The notes: a model not told the origin generated them from the letters alone. A DNA stretch of 64,000 nt from Zerene cesonia (GCF_012273895.1 NC_052117.1:8998406-9062405); one strand, 5' to 3'; shown: positions 13,988 through 24,874, counted from the first letter of the stretch. Numbers and translations are program-made.

Positions 13988-14144
13988 AATATAAAGCCGA
14001 AGTGTTTGTTTGTTTATTTGAACACGCTAATCTTAGGAAATACTGAACCGATTTCTAATGTTCTTTTACCATTTTGTAGGTACGTTATCCCTCAGTTCTG
14101 TAGGCTATATATGTACCACGGGTAAAGCCGGAGTTAACCGCTAG
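13988..14144 (+). mobile_element. Helitron-like element, divergent
   Basis: Shows the family order GTTTGTTTGTTTATTTGAAC, ACTGAACCGATTTC, GGCTATATATGTACCACGGG, AAAGCCGGAG and a CTAG terminus followed by T. The left end is unclear. Similar decayed copies occur at 24500, 25400 and 34411. Confidence 0.5.
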
Positions 14145-15839
14145 TTCTTTCATAAAGTATAATAGTTACCTATAAAACAGTTAAATTTCAATCGAATCAT
14201 ATATTCATTGTTACTATATATTTTTAAATAAAACTTCTTAAAATTAATTATAGGACTTCATTAACTACTAGATTACTAAGTATTAACATATTAAGGTTTT
14301 AAATTAGTCATATTTATGAAAATATCGTTGTCATACCTATATGTAGAGTTCTATCATGTTGTACATATTTTAGGTAAGTTATTATTAAAAGTACTAATAT
14401 AAGAATTATTTCTGAATACGTATTTACAAAACTACTTGTATTTTATAATTATATATTTTAGAAATGCATAAGTATAACATGATTTACAATTAACTACAAG
14501 TAGAAAAAAGTCATAATTGAGATATTGGATAGCGCACTAATATTAATTGTGTAAAATATCTGCGATTTCATATTTCATTTTTATTAATCTAATAGTATTG
14601 TAGACGAAAATTTATTTTATTTATATATTTAACATAATACCCTTTTTTTACATTGGTAATTCTATAAATGCGGTTCCTAAAATTCAGATTTGAAAATGCT
14701 TCTTAAGTCCAGTTTATATAAGCTTTGAATTACTTTACTTTTGTTTTAACTTCGAGTTCAAGGAGTTACTTTATAAATGAAGTTTTATTAAAACATTTAT
14801 TGATTGATTCAATCATTTTTTAAATAGTCCATAGCCAAGTAAGAAAAAACATTCAATATCTTTACTAAACCATCTTAATGAAGATTACATACACTTATGT
14901 ATAAATTTAAATATAATCTATAAATTTAAATTCGCTCTTCCTTACATGCAATTTTGAATTACCATTCTTAAATTAATCTCAAGACAGAACGGCAACTGGC
15001 CACTAATAAAATCGCTAAGCCCTTCAAAAACCAGACCGAAAGCCTCTCTTGGAACGTGTCGCGTAGCACAAAAGCCTCAAAATTCACCTCAATATAGATT
15101 GTCGATTGCTAACACTACGGCAAGGAACCTGATCCGACTGCTCTGAGCGTTTTGTCCGCTAATTATAAAACAAAATAAACCATTTAGTTAATTAATCAGA
15201 AAGCCGTCGGTGCGAATTCAATTCACACACGTTATTTTTTGGTTTGTCGACGTGTCGCTCCGTCTGTCTGTCTGCCGCCTTTCTTGTGATTTGTTTTAAT
15301 GGATAACGTTGAATGTCTAATAAGGTTTTACTGTTCAATTGTACTGATTGAAGCTTGGTGTAATTATAACTCGCTTTAATAGAAAATGAATGAAGATGAA
15401 AAATTATTTGAGTTCAATTAAAGGAGTAGAATAGACAGTTACTTAATAGATGCATTTATTTCAATACGGTTTTGCTTTTTTTAAATTGTAGAAACAGATT
15501 ATTTAATTTTATTGAACAATTTTATAATTTCCTTTTGTTTCTCTTATTACCATGGAGTAGGTATGTAATATAAAATAAAATAAAGTTTATTTGAAAATTA
15601 TTGATTCAGTTCAAAATCATTTTTTACGACCAGTAAATTTAAATACTTAGCCCTATTGATACATGTTTTAATTAATGTTTATGTATATAAGTATTTTATG
15701 AACGATAGCTAAAATATTTAAATTAATTTTACACATTAAATATTCAAGTTTGATCATAACAAATTTGTCTCTCTTGCTTGTAACTAAGGGATTATACCCC
15801 TTTTTGTGTTAGTTAGCCCTTGTTGCAGGCAATACTTAC
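14145..15839 (-). other. Intron 1, proximal part
   Basis: This lies directly downstream of the exon 1 donor on the minus strand. No second exon or homeodomain-coding stretch could be seen. A higher-complexity block at about 14985..15300, with TTAATTAATCA and GCTAATTATAAA sites and a CTGTCTGTCTG run, is the best candidate for an intronic enhancer. The rest is AT-rich. Confidence 0.5.
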
Positions 15840-15840
15840 C
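15834..15840 (-). other. Splice donor of exon 1
   Basis: On the minus strand the junction reads CCGCCTG|GTAAGTATT. GTAAGT is the strongest animal donor form. It lies in phase 1, after 99 full codons plus one base. Reading past it adds 18 codons of unrelated sequence before a stop, which supports a real exon end here. Confidence 0.85.
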
Positions 15841-16137
15841 AGGCGGCGGATGTAACAAGGGGGGACCGGGTAGGAAGGCCGCGGCCACCGCAGCTTGCGC
15901 GTTGAAGGCCGCCGCGTACGCCACTCGACTCGCCACCGACGCCGGCAAAGGGAACTGCGGCGTATAGGGGCCTCTCGGCTCTCTGTTCTCAGATAAGTTC
16001 AGCACTCTATCGTCCCGGCTCTCGAAGTATCGCTCCCGGCTCTCGCGGTTGTCCGACAGCCCCAGCAGCTCCTGTATCGCGAACGGCGACCGCTGCGGCG
16101 CTCTGGGCGCGCCCGTGTTCGCGCTCATCGCTTGCAT
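15840..16137 (-). CDS. Vsx: Vsx-family homeobox protein, first coding exon (partial)
   Basis: This exon encodes the first 99 residues of a paired-like homeobox transcription factor of the Vsx (Chx10-like) family, nuclear regulators of visual-system and interneuron fate. Seen: SPFAIQELLGL at residues 17-27, the octapeptide-type repressor motif placed near the N-terminus as in Vsx proteins; an Arg/Glu/Asp-rich segment (29-55) with two NRE repeats; and an Ala-rich stretch (AYAAAFNAQAAVAAAFLP, 73-90) before a proline run. The start ATG has G at -3, and an in-frame TGA lies upstream; a second in-frame ATG is codon 4. The exon ends at a GTAAGT donor in phase 1. The homeodomain and CVC domain must lie on later exons, not found here, so the gene runs off the left edge. 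Family assignment is from the motif and composition. Whether it is Vsx1 or Vsx2 cannot be decided. Other octapeptide-bearing paired-like genes are less likely. Confidence 0.82.
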
Positions 16138-16318
16138 CTCCGGCGGTTTACTTAACTGCGCTTGTACATCTCAACACTGTGCAACACTCGACGTTCGATC
16201 ACTAGATTCGATTGTTTTATGATACGCGACGATTCGACAATTTCGAAATGAGAGACCGATCACGTTTCGCGCAATGGCCCGCAACACGACCGCTCGCTGC
16301 GACGTCCCGAGCGCATCT
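16138..16318 (-). other. Predicted 5' UTR of the Vsx-like gene
   Basis: If transcription starts at the candidate Inr (A at 16318), the leader is 181 nt. It holds a five-codon upstream ORF and no GT-AG intron that I can recognise. The extent is inferred from the core promoter motifs only. Confidence 0.4.
16152..16169 (-). CDS. Five-codon upstream ORF (MYKRS)
   Basis: ATG TAC AAG CGC AGT TAA lies in the predicted leader, out of frame with the main start and ending 14 nt before it. The ATG has G at -3 (TTGAG before ATG). Such uORFs commonly lower translation of the main frame; that it does so here is inference. Confidence 0.4.
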   Translation of the reverse strand: MYKRS

Positions 16319-16320
16319 GA
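16286..16320 (-). promoter_or_regulatory. Candidate TATA-less core promoter (Inr + DPE)
   Basis: The minus strand reads TCAGAT at 16315..16320, one base away from the arthropod initiator TCAKTY, with A(+1) at 16318. At exactly +28 to +33 (16291..16286) it reads GGTCGT, a perfect match to the DPE consensus RGWYVT. No TATA box is seen about 30 bp upstream. This layout is typical of developmental regulator promoters in insects. The assignment is from motif spacing alone. Confidence 0.5.
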
Positions 16321-16424
16321 TCGCGGCGCCGCCCGTCGCCTTGTAAAAACGACAAAACCCCCCTCGGAACTCCGGCAACTCGGTTTCGCTATTGAAAAAT
16401 CTTAATTCACCACCCTCCGGGTCG

Positions 16425-16455
16425 CGGCGGCGGCGGCGGCGGCAGCGGCGGCGGC
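16425..16455. repeat. Interrupted (CGG)n trinucleotide repeat
   Basis: About ten CGG/GGC units in a row with a single CAG interruption at 16443..16445. It lies about 110 to 140 bp upstream of the candidate transcription start on the minus strand, within the promoter island. Confidence 0.8.
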
Positions 16456-16566
16456 AAGTGCGGCGCAATGCCGGCGCGGCAGGGCGCACTTCGGCGCGGC
16501 GGCGCGCGGACTTACGCCCTTGCGGCGCGCGGCCTCCCCGCCGCGCCCGGGCGGAGTCTGCTAATA

Positions 16567-16602
16567 GCCAATACGGATATTTTGTTACCGCACTCTATTG
16601 GC
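16567..16602. promoter_or_regulatory. Pair of inverted CCAAT boxes
   Basis: GCCAAT at 16567..16572 and ATTGGC at 16597..16602 face each other with 24 bp between them. They lie about 250 to 285 bp upstream of the Vsx-like start and 140 to 175 bp upstream of a plus-strand donor. CCAAT boxes are NF-Y sites; function here is inferred. Confidence 0.4.
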
Positions 16603-16738
16603 CGGATTTCTTCGCGGGGAACCCGCCTACTCGAACTTCTGCCGACTGAATTGATACTGCAACACTCGGCGATAGAGCTGAAAGTGTGGGGCGCGCTAGA
16701 GTCGATTTAATTTTGATTAATTGCGAGTCTGACCGACG

Positions 16739-16747
16739 CAGGTGAGT
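16739..16747 (+). other. Strong plus-strand splice donor, possible divergent transcript
   Basis: CAG|GTGAGT is a near-perfect donor, with the intron side starting at 16742. It sits at the edge of the promoter island pointing away from the Vsx-like gene. It could end the first exon of a divergent non-coding RNA. No coding exon supports it and it may be chance. Confidence 0.25.
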
Positions 16748-16790
16748 CGCCGCGGTTCCGCGAGCCGCGGTAAGGTGGAGGCCTTATTTA

Positions 16791-18654
16791 GTGAACGCTA
16801 GAGGGTGTATTAATTTACGTCCGCGAATTCACACGAGTGTATAATATCCCATTATAGATCATTACCTACCCGCCATATGATTCGGGGGCGAAACAAAGAG
16901 AGGCCTTTTTACGCCCACATATAATTCACACTTTTGTAAAGATTATTTTTTTGCTCATTTCGCGTCGCCAAAAGAGATTGAAAACCAGACTAGCTCTACA
17001 AATTTTGTCATTTCTTTTTGAGGAAGACCTTTTTTTAGGGTAAAAATAGAGGGGCTCATTCTTGAAGAGCATAATTAAATTATTATTAACTTAAAATATC
17101 TATGAAAGCTTTTTATCGGAACTTTATTCAGTTGTAATTTATTCTAAAAATGTAGAGTCGGTCATGATTTTAATTAATATTGAAATTAGTAATTTGTAGA
17201 TCGTTCTCAGTGGAAAATTTCCAATGATTTTCCACTGAGAACGATCGAGAGTTTTATTTTTCTTTTTTATTGAGTGTAATTCCCTGTAATTCCCAATTAA
17301 TCGTCCTGGTTATTCATTCGACCGATTAAAATGAAGATAGAATTATATTTTCTATTTTATCATTAACTTCTATATCCAGTAATATTTATTCCATATATTG
17401 GTTAGTTTGATTTCCGTGTGATTTTTAAGTCCTTACGTATTTCATCATATCATACATACATATTATGAATTACATCTTATTATTTTATATTTTATTTGCT
17501 AATTCAATTCATAGAGCTCTCTAATATATAATAACTATTTTAATACATTGAATTAAAAATATTATTGTAACAAACAAATAAGCAACACGAATTAATTCAC
17601 AGCTATTATTTATATAAATTCCTCAAAAATAGTTGAATAAAAAGGCTCCTAGATTACTTCTATACTTCTATACTAAAACCCTTGAAAAATATTAAAATTA
17701 TTGAATTTACTGGTATGTAGCATGACCATGAATTCATTTCTCAATAACTTAATAAAAATACAACATTTAGGCAGATATTATCTTAAAGCAAGGGAAATTA
17801 AATATTCAATTTGGAAAGTAAACGTTATATTTAAAACTGATAAGGTAACTTTCTTAACATATTTTTTTATAACAGTCTGTTAATATTCAAAAAAATATAT
17901 ATGAAGTAGGAAATTATATACTACAGTATTGAGGTTTTACATATGTGTGAGCTTATTAAACATTTATAAATCATATGTCAAAAGTTTAGAAAGCTTCAGG
18001 AGGAAATAAAAAGTTGTATAGATATTCATTTAGCATTAATGTTTAGGGCAGAATAATGTGGGTACCTACATAAAGTTTTTTTTTTGAAGCAAAGGTCATG
18101 TCTGCTTGTCTGTCTGTCGTACTAAGCAAAATATTTCTTTATAAGCATATTTTATATTCTTATTATTAAACGTATAAAGTAAAGCAGCAGGTCTACCAAA
18201 TAAAAAACATTAAAATATAATTGAAATTATTCCCATATCACCTAGTTGTTTAAATCGTACATTAAACAGTTTGTAAAAAGAGAAAACTCTGAAAATTAAA
18301 AAAAAAAACAAGTGGGGCGAAATTTTTCCAATATTCCTAGCAAATCTAAAATTATATCCTTACTATTGTAGCTGTAAATACAAACAAATCTAAGTCTCAT
18401 TTTATACACATCCATAGCGTTAAAAAACTATACTTTTTATTGTTAATTCAAGCCCATAGCGCATTTTAGCGTATCTATTTGTTATACCAAATTTCATCTA
18501 GATTCGTTCTACAATTCTAGCATGATTGAACCACAACCATCCGTCGTTTTAAACTGTAGCACTATTCATACATATATTGGCCATATAATATGTTTTAAAA
18601 ATATGTTTTATCTTTTTATAAAAATATGTTTTACCACAATGGCAGTTAGAGCTT
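16791..18654. other. Upstream intergenic stretch; no gene seen
   Basis: AT-rich DNA after the island. The only distinct structure is the perfect hairpin at 17199..17246. A 60-codon plus-strand frame at 17701..17883 is AT-rich and shows no motif. Confidence 0.5.
17199..17246. repeat. Perfect 20-bp inverted repeat with 8-nt loop
   Basis: The left arm GATCGTTCTCAGTGGAAAAT (17199..17218) and right arm (17227..17246) are exact reverse complements around the loop TTCCAATG. It lies 0.9 kb upstream of the candidate Vsx-like start. The stem is too short for a standard pre-miRNA. A template-switch mutation is a plausible origin. Confidence 0.8.
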
Positions 18655-18925
18655 AGGGGTTATTTTTTATATCAATGGAGTTTGTGGGTCGCCCGATGGT
18701 AAGCTGTACCACCGGCCATGAACATTTAGTAGAGGCGTTAGGTCGATTGCGTACAAGTGGATTGCCGATTTTAAGTTGTAAAGGGATTAAGAAAGGATTG
18801 ATGAGAGGAATAAAGGAATGGACTGGGAAGGGTATGGAAAAGAATATGAGCCTCCGACCCACCGAACGAAACGAAACGCACCAATATGCTACTATTTTAC
18901 ACTGGTCTTCTTTGGGGGTATGATC
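18655..18925 (-). repeat. Dispersed repeat family B, near full length
   Basis: Minus-strand copy of the family whose plus-strand form begins GGCCAGCTCGCACCGAGGAA and ends in ACCATCAGGCG...ATGACAT plus an A-rich tail. It shares blocks GTAAGCTGTACCACCGGCC, GAACATTTA, AGAGGCGT, GGGATTAAGAAAGGATTGA and CTGGGAAGGGTATGG with the copies at 20.6, 32.6, 38.8 and 46.7 kb. The overlapping 82- to 108-codon frames are chance frames inside the repeat. Confidence 0.7.
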
Positions 18926-20644
18926 CTCGACTCTCCACTGATGATTATATACTGATGTTGGACTTGAACAATTCAACAAAAGTGCTAGCGCCCGCTCTTT
19001 TGTATGTAATAGACAATAGGAAAGCTGAAATACTGAGCTTTAAGAGAGATTTAGTCTGTATGAGTAAGGGTAAAGTTAAGCCCAATATAAACGGCAGGAC
19101 TTTAGCGCGAACTTCCAATTCAGGTTATCCAAAATTGGGAAGCTTGCATAATTTTAAATAATTAAATTGTGTTATAAAGTTTACACAAAATAAAAATGTG
19201 GTTAGCGTCTCACACGTTTTTATACTGCTTTCTTCAGCACAAACAAAGCAGTATAAGTACAAGAATGAAAAATTTAAAGAGATTTATTGATTAGCAGGAT
19301 GTTCTTAAGCAACATGATGCCGTGTAGTCAAATTCTACAAGAAATTAGGATCTCGACAGCAGGATAGACAACCGGAGAATTAAAGTTCCACTATTAATTA
19401 TGCTTTCCTAATATTATTGATTGTTTATCATGCTAATCGTAAAGTTTTCTTCGGTGTAATCGTATGTAAAAAGTATTAGAAAAAAAATTATGATATCAAG
19501 TTGTTAATCAATGAATCAGTTTAATCAAGATACTCAGTATAATGAAGACGGTGTTACAAAATAGTTTTGTTTCATTTGTCAAATATTAACATGCCAAGAA
19601 ATAAATCAGTTCAATTTTGAAGAAAAAAGTTATTATTTAAATGTGGGTATTTTGCACTGGAATTCAATGTATAAATGTTCATCAGAGTATGATTCCGAAT
19701 CGACATATCCTTTTGTAACGCAAATGTAGTGTGAACAACTCATAATATTCAGAATATGTATTCAAAATTACAATATTAGGAGACGTAGATGTCTATGCTT
19801 GTGGAATTCAAATATTTTAGGCTGCATTAATGTGACACTTCAGTTTACATTTTATACGGATCATTGCGCGATAAAATTCTCGACAATTTAATTGACAATA
19901 CAAAAAAATAAGTTTTTTATTGTAATTTCTAATTTGATATGTCGACAGAAAAAAGCAGCTAAATAACTTTAAACTAGACGAGTGAAGCCACGCAATAACA
20001 TAGTCCTAAAAGTGATCGCTGACATTACAAATAAATAAATCGCATTCAATAATATCCGTGTTTGTGTAGGCGATCAAAATATTGTCCTTTAGGCGTCTTC
20101 ACACGGCTCACGTTACACGCAGTGAATGGACGACGCAGCGGCAGCTCCTTTGTGCGCCGTATTGTCTGAAACACCTCGAATAGGTTAACGTTCGCACGCT
20201 TTTTTTATTTCTAATTATTTTCGATGTCTTTGTACTTTATGTACTGATATTTAGGAGTATGTGTAAGACGTGGTACTTTTATTTTGCCTCGAGATGTATT
20301 CGTTTGAAATAGGAAACGCGTAAGATACTAATACATAAGTCTAGTGTTAGCCTGCTAGTCCTATGGATTTGCCATATGTAACTAAGTACTCAATTTTCCT
20401 TTTTTACGTTCATAAACTAATGATAAGGTGTTCGCTAGAATTCGATTTTGGAATTTAATAGTTTTAAATAAATTGAATGTATTAAAAGCTTAGGACTAAA
20501 AGCAAAGATTTTGTTTCAAAACTAAGTCTACCTACATATTTTGAATCTAATCAAAATATTTAAGGAACAACAAACAACATAGCTATCCTAATATTAATTG
20601 TTTGTGTATAAAATATATCTGTCCTATTTTACAAATATTTCTTA
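18926..20644. other. Intergenic; no gene seen
   Basis: AT-rich, without recognised elements. A 91-codon plus frame at 18886..19161 starts inside repeat B and runs into unique sequence, so it is not supported as a gene. At 20040..20200 there is a modest GC-richer island (GTCTTCACACGGCTCACG) of unknown role. Confidence 0.4.
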
Positions 20645-20850
20645 TTTGTCCGCCGGAAGCCTGTCTCCTTTTCCTTACCCTACCCACTCCATTCCTTTAT
20701 TCTTGACGTCAATCCTTTTCTTATCCCATTATGCCTTAATAGCGGGCAAAACATTTGAAGAAGCACGACCTCTGCAAATGTTCATGGGCGATGGTGATCA
20801 CTTACCATTGGAGAAACCTCCACGCTCAGCTGCCAAACATAAAAAATACA
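20645..20850 (+). repeat. Dispersed repeat family B, 5'-truncated
   Basis: Contains CCGGAAGCCTGTCTCCTTTT, CCTTACCCTACCCACTCC, AGCGGGCAAAACATTTG, GCAAATGTTCATGGGCGATG and CACTTACCATTGGAG in family B order. The 5' CTCGCACCGAGG block is missing. Confidence 0.65.
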
Positions 20851-22470
20851 AATCTTCTATTAAAGTAAGTATGTTTGTAAGGTTTATCTTCCGTATTTTT
20901 ACAACTATCCAAATAAAAATAATGCACAATTGATAAGGATCTCTTTGTCTGCAACATAATTGCAATTGTGCTCTCTAAATCCCAATTCTCACCAAATATT
21001 GAAGGATGGTTGTTAGCAATAATTGACTCCCTGTCTATCTCCTAGTTTGTTTCACGCAATATTTTAATTTGGGTTTTCCTTTATTATCAAATTCCTGACG
21101 ATTTTAATTTTAATTTGATCGCCCTCAAACAAATAATGTTACAGTGAATTTTCTTAATTTGAATCCGGTGAAGACAAAGGTATAAATTTGTCATTTCAAA
21201 TTTTCACTAATTTACTTTAGAATATTAAAATTTGGAGAGGACCTACCGCCTTACAGCCTTAATGACATTTTCATACAGATAATAACAGAATCATAGTTTG
21301 TTTAAACTCCAATATCTTTCAATCATTATTACAATTAAAGACTATCTTAAATTTTATGGACTGCATTCTGCTACCAATACTACTAAAAGTAAGTTAATAT
21401 TATTGTAATATTTAATGGAATTAATAACATATTTTTATTCTTTAATTTTAAATTGTCACTTAATATTAATTTTTATTTACTTAGTTGTTAAACGGTATCG
21501 CTATTTGGAATAATAATTGTCCACTTTTTATTGGATTGCATTAGACAAAAAGTTATGTAATCACTTATAAGTCCAATCTGTTCTTAATATGTATGAAGTA
21601 TTTATGGAAATAAATAAATATTACGAATGTGGAAATTTGTGAGGATGGAAGGATGTTTGTTTCTCTTATTCTCAAAAAATTGCGATCAGATATGGTTTCA
21701 GATTTAGGTTTTAATCGGGCACCTGCCACGGGAGTGAAGGGACGAGTTTCAGTTTTGTATCATCATGCTATGTAAGAGTACAGACGTTGAGGTATCAAGC
21801 TCACCTAATTACGAGATTATCTTTGCTATCACAGTAAAAAGTAAGTTTCTAAGAATCTACCCAATGTAGGTCTGTCTAGATGGATAATGGCATTAATTTC
21901 TACGCTTAATTAAAGCGTTACATTTCCTGATAGAGTTTTAGACGCTAGAAGAAAATATTGTATTTACTGTCATTAATTTAGAGTAAAAAAAACACACACA
22001 CTTTAATAATAAAATCAACTACGCTTGATTACAGCTATGTATAAGGAAATTATTTAAGCCTGGCGATTGTAATCAAAATAATAAGATAGTCAAGAAATTA
22101 ATTATATAAATAAATAGACAAGGAGAACGTTGGTGCCTTATATATCTAAGGGATTTTAAATTTCGTCATCTCAAGAAATAATATTTTTATCTCTTCGTCT
22201 CTGAATAGAGTTTTGTAGTGTTATGAAAATCCTGAGTGATAAATAATTAGATACCTAGCTCCTATTGCAGTTTTATATTATGTTAATTAATTAACTGTAA
22301 TAATGTTTTTAATAAATGCACTATGTTTGCAGGATAAATACATATGGGTATTCGATGCTATTTGAACAACTTTATCGCAAACGAAGAAATGATAAGAATG
22401 GTTACACGCCATCATTTTGCCCGCGTTATTGAGATTGTCATACCTACATGTTGTTATTTTTTTGAATTCA
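20851..22470. other. Intergenic; no gene seen apart from a repeat G fragment
   Basis: AT-rich with no exon-like sequence. A short family G fragment lies at 22045..22100. No promoter-like GC island is visible. Confidence 0.45.
22045..22100 (+). repeat. Dispersed repeat family G, fragment
   Basis: TTTAAGCCTGGCGATTGTAA followed by TCAAAATAATAAGATAGTC matches the first half of the copies at 2636 and 56036. Confidence 0.4.
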
Positions 22471-22670
22471 TCCTACTAATATTAATAAGGGGAAAGTTTT
22501 TAAGGATGTGTGTGAGTTTGTTGCCCTTTCATGCACAAACTACTGAACCGATTGCAATGAAATTTGGTACGTAGACAACTGGACAGCTAGAATAACATAT
22601 AGGTAACTTTTTATCCCGATATTCCTACGGGATACCGACTTACGCGGGTGAAACCACGGGGCGCAGCTAG
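22471..22670 (+). mobile_element. Lep1-like non-autonomous Helitron, full length
   Basis: A 200-bp element starting TCCTACTAATATTA and ending GCGCAGCTAG, inserted exactly between A (22470) and T (22671). This is the Helitron rule: 5' TC, 3' CTRR, AT target and no duplication. There are no terminal inverted repeats and no coding capacity. It resembles the lepidopteran Lep1 Helitron family by memory of its ends. Other near-complete copies are at 33676, 35855 and 41627. Confidence 0.9.
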
Positions 22671-24495
22671 TATATTTATAATTAGCTTCTGCTCTTGGAT
22701 TTGCTCGCGTTAAATTCGGATTAATTTAATGGATAGGTATTATTAAGCATATGAATTTTCCTCATGAATAATCTGTCTATTAAAAAAAACCCATCAAAAT
22801 CCTTATTCCATTATTGGTTTTAAAGACAAGCAAATATGCACAGGGATAGGCGCGGGAAGCGACTTTGCTTTATACTATGTAGTGATGTGAAGTCCAGATA
22901 ATGATAAAAACTATATAGTCTTAGAGAATGATTTAACTAATTACTAAGACGGCGTGAGCTCATTGTAGCAAGCTAAACAAAACTAAACATGAAGATATTA
23001 AAATATATTTTCATTTTTCTTAATATTATGTTTTGATACAAAATACTTTACTTTTGAGGCTTTACTAGTACATCAAGTTTACCTCCATTTGACAGTAATA
23101 AAAAAAGAATCTATGACTAGTGACGTTAACATAGTTTCTCAGATTATTTTCAAAGAGTGTTAATTACTCCTGTACCTGCTGAATTATAATAATTCCTCGA
23201 TCAAGATGACAATTCTATTACTTGCTAGTTTAATGTGTTTAATTCAATAATATTTTTTATGTTAATACATTTTAGTTGTTTAAATGCCCGTGTGCTTTAG
23301 TGTTCAAAATCCATATAAATTATTAGAATGTTTAATTACTATAAGAATTTGTTTGATGAGAAACTTACAGACAATTACGTATATATACGTAACGAGATAA
23401 TATCAAGTAATAATTCTATAGCCATTTATCGTAATTGAAATAATACCATCTTTTTTAAAATTGGATCGAATTGCACATGGTGGCCTAATTTGATTGAAAT
23501 TGGTTATATAGTTTAGGAGTCTATTGCGGACAACGTGACATGTAGTTTATATATATTAAGATTGAAGTAACCGCAATAATTTACGTGAATTTATTTTCAA
23601 ACTGATGATATATGGATAGGTTTTATTTTTGAAAATATATTTTTTTATTTATTACTCATTACAAATGAATCTATATACTTTATTTAAATATATTCTTTAA
23701 ATTTTTGCTGTTTTCGCTCACTTTTATACAAATAAACATGAGGAAACATCACAAGTTGTAATTGCAACGAACACAGAAAAGTAAATTTAACATTTATTTT
23801 AAACAATTTCTGTTCTTTATGTTTAAAGAACAAAAAAAATGAAATTCCACAGATTAATAAAGATTTGACATTCTTCGAACAGCTATTATATTTTAAATTA
23901 GTTTTAAATCAAACACAATTCCATCTATTTAACAATATTTGAAAAGCATCTATTAAACATGAATATTTATTATTTAATTATAAAACCTCTTTGTCATAAT
24001 AAAATTGGAATGGTAATTATTTACAAAATTTCGAAAGTTTCTTCCTACTTACAGACATTTAAATTGTTATTATATAGGCAGCAATGGTTATGTATGTAAT
24101 TTTTGATATATACTAAGTTTAAAACATAACCTTCTGTTTAAAATAAATTATTTTAATTATAAAAATTAGCACTCAGTGTCCGGAACGTGAATAAACAGTC
24201 GTGCCAGCGGCGTCTACACAACTTATAATTTGAAAAAAAAAACTTATTAACTTTTAGGAAAAGTATGCTAAAACTACGAACAACTCTTTTTTATTACTCG
24301 AAAAGTGCAGAAACATTGATTAAATTATACTTTAACGAAGCTCATAAACCAATTGAAAAACACATGATTGTATATTCAAACCTTACATAGAAAATAATCA
24401 TGCGCTAATTTTATTCCCAAATTGCTTATTTTATATTAAATTTCAATGTATATTTTTTATTCACAAAGCTGATATAAACTAATTTTATAAATAAG
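22671..24495. other. Intergenic; no gene seen
   Basis: Very AT-rich sequence without recognisable repeats, exons or GC islands. Confidence 0.45.
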
Positions 24496-24640
24496 AAAGA
24501 AGCATGTGAGTTTTGTATATATGTTTGTAAATTTTACACAAACTGCACCACCGATTTCAAACATTCATTCACCATTCGAAAACTTTATCTTCACTGAGTT
24601 AGATACATTCATCACGAGCAAGGCTGGGGCGGACCGCTAG
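24496..24640 (+). mobile_element. Decayed Helitron-like element
   Basis: GTATATATGTTTGTAAATTT, CACCACCGATTTCAAAC, ATTCACCATTCGAAAAC and AAGGCTGGGGCGGACCGCTAG followed by T follow the plan of the Helitron subfamilies here. The 5' end is not resolved. Confidence 0.5.
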
Positions 24641-24874
24641 TAAGAGATAAACGAGTAACAGTAGGCACATATGTTCCTATGGTCCCCGAATCAGCAACAA
24701 TTTCATAGCCTCATCATTTCATCATTAAACTCTGATAACTTATGCAAAGGTAAGATAAGGTGCAGGTGAGTTAAGAGATAAGTGTATGATAAGGCGTGGT
24801 TGCCGTCAGCTGTAAGGACTTGACTTCACGAAGATTCCACCAATTCCACAATTGTTCAATAATGTTATAATAAT
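24641..24874. other. Short spacer between Helitron-like and SINE copies
   Basis: No recognisable feature. A GCAAAGGTAAGATAAGGTGC stretch has a donor-like GTAAG without supporting exon content. Confidence 0.3.

Larger units (their letters stand above)
15840..16790. other. GC-rich CpG island around exon 1 and promoter
   Basis: The only long GC- and CpG-dense block in the window. It covers exon 1, the leader and about 470 bp upstream. Open frames on both strands at 16217..16710 are Arg/Ala-rich, low-complexity products of the GC bias and are not taken as genes. Confidence 0.7.

Noticed and set aside
1..15833. Further Vsx exons (homeodomain, CVC) in the left part
   Set aside because: No minus-strand stretch reads as the conserved WFQNRRAKW helix or the rest of a homeodomain in the sequence inspected.
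16217..16710. Arg- and Ala-rich open frames on both strands in the promoter island (80 to 90 codons)
   Set aside because: They arise from CGG/GCG composition, overlap each other in opposite strands, and show no domain or splice support.
17199..17246. Pre-miRNA or bacterial-type terminator
   Set aside because: The stem is only 20 bp, shorter than animal pre-miRNAs, and the DNA is eukaryotic with no T-run terminator context.
18653..19161. Overlapping frames of 82 to 108 codons on both strands
   Set aside because: Mostly inside a family B repeat and extending into unique DNA without motifs.
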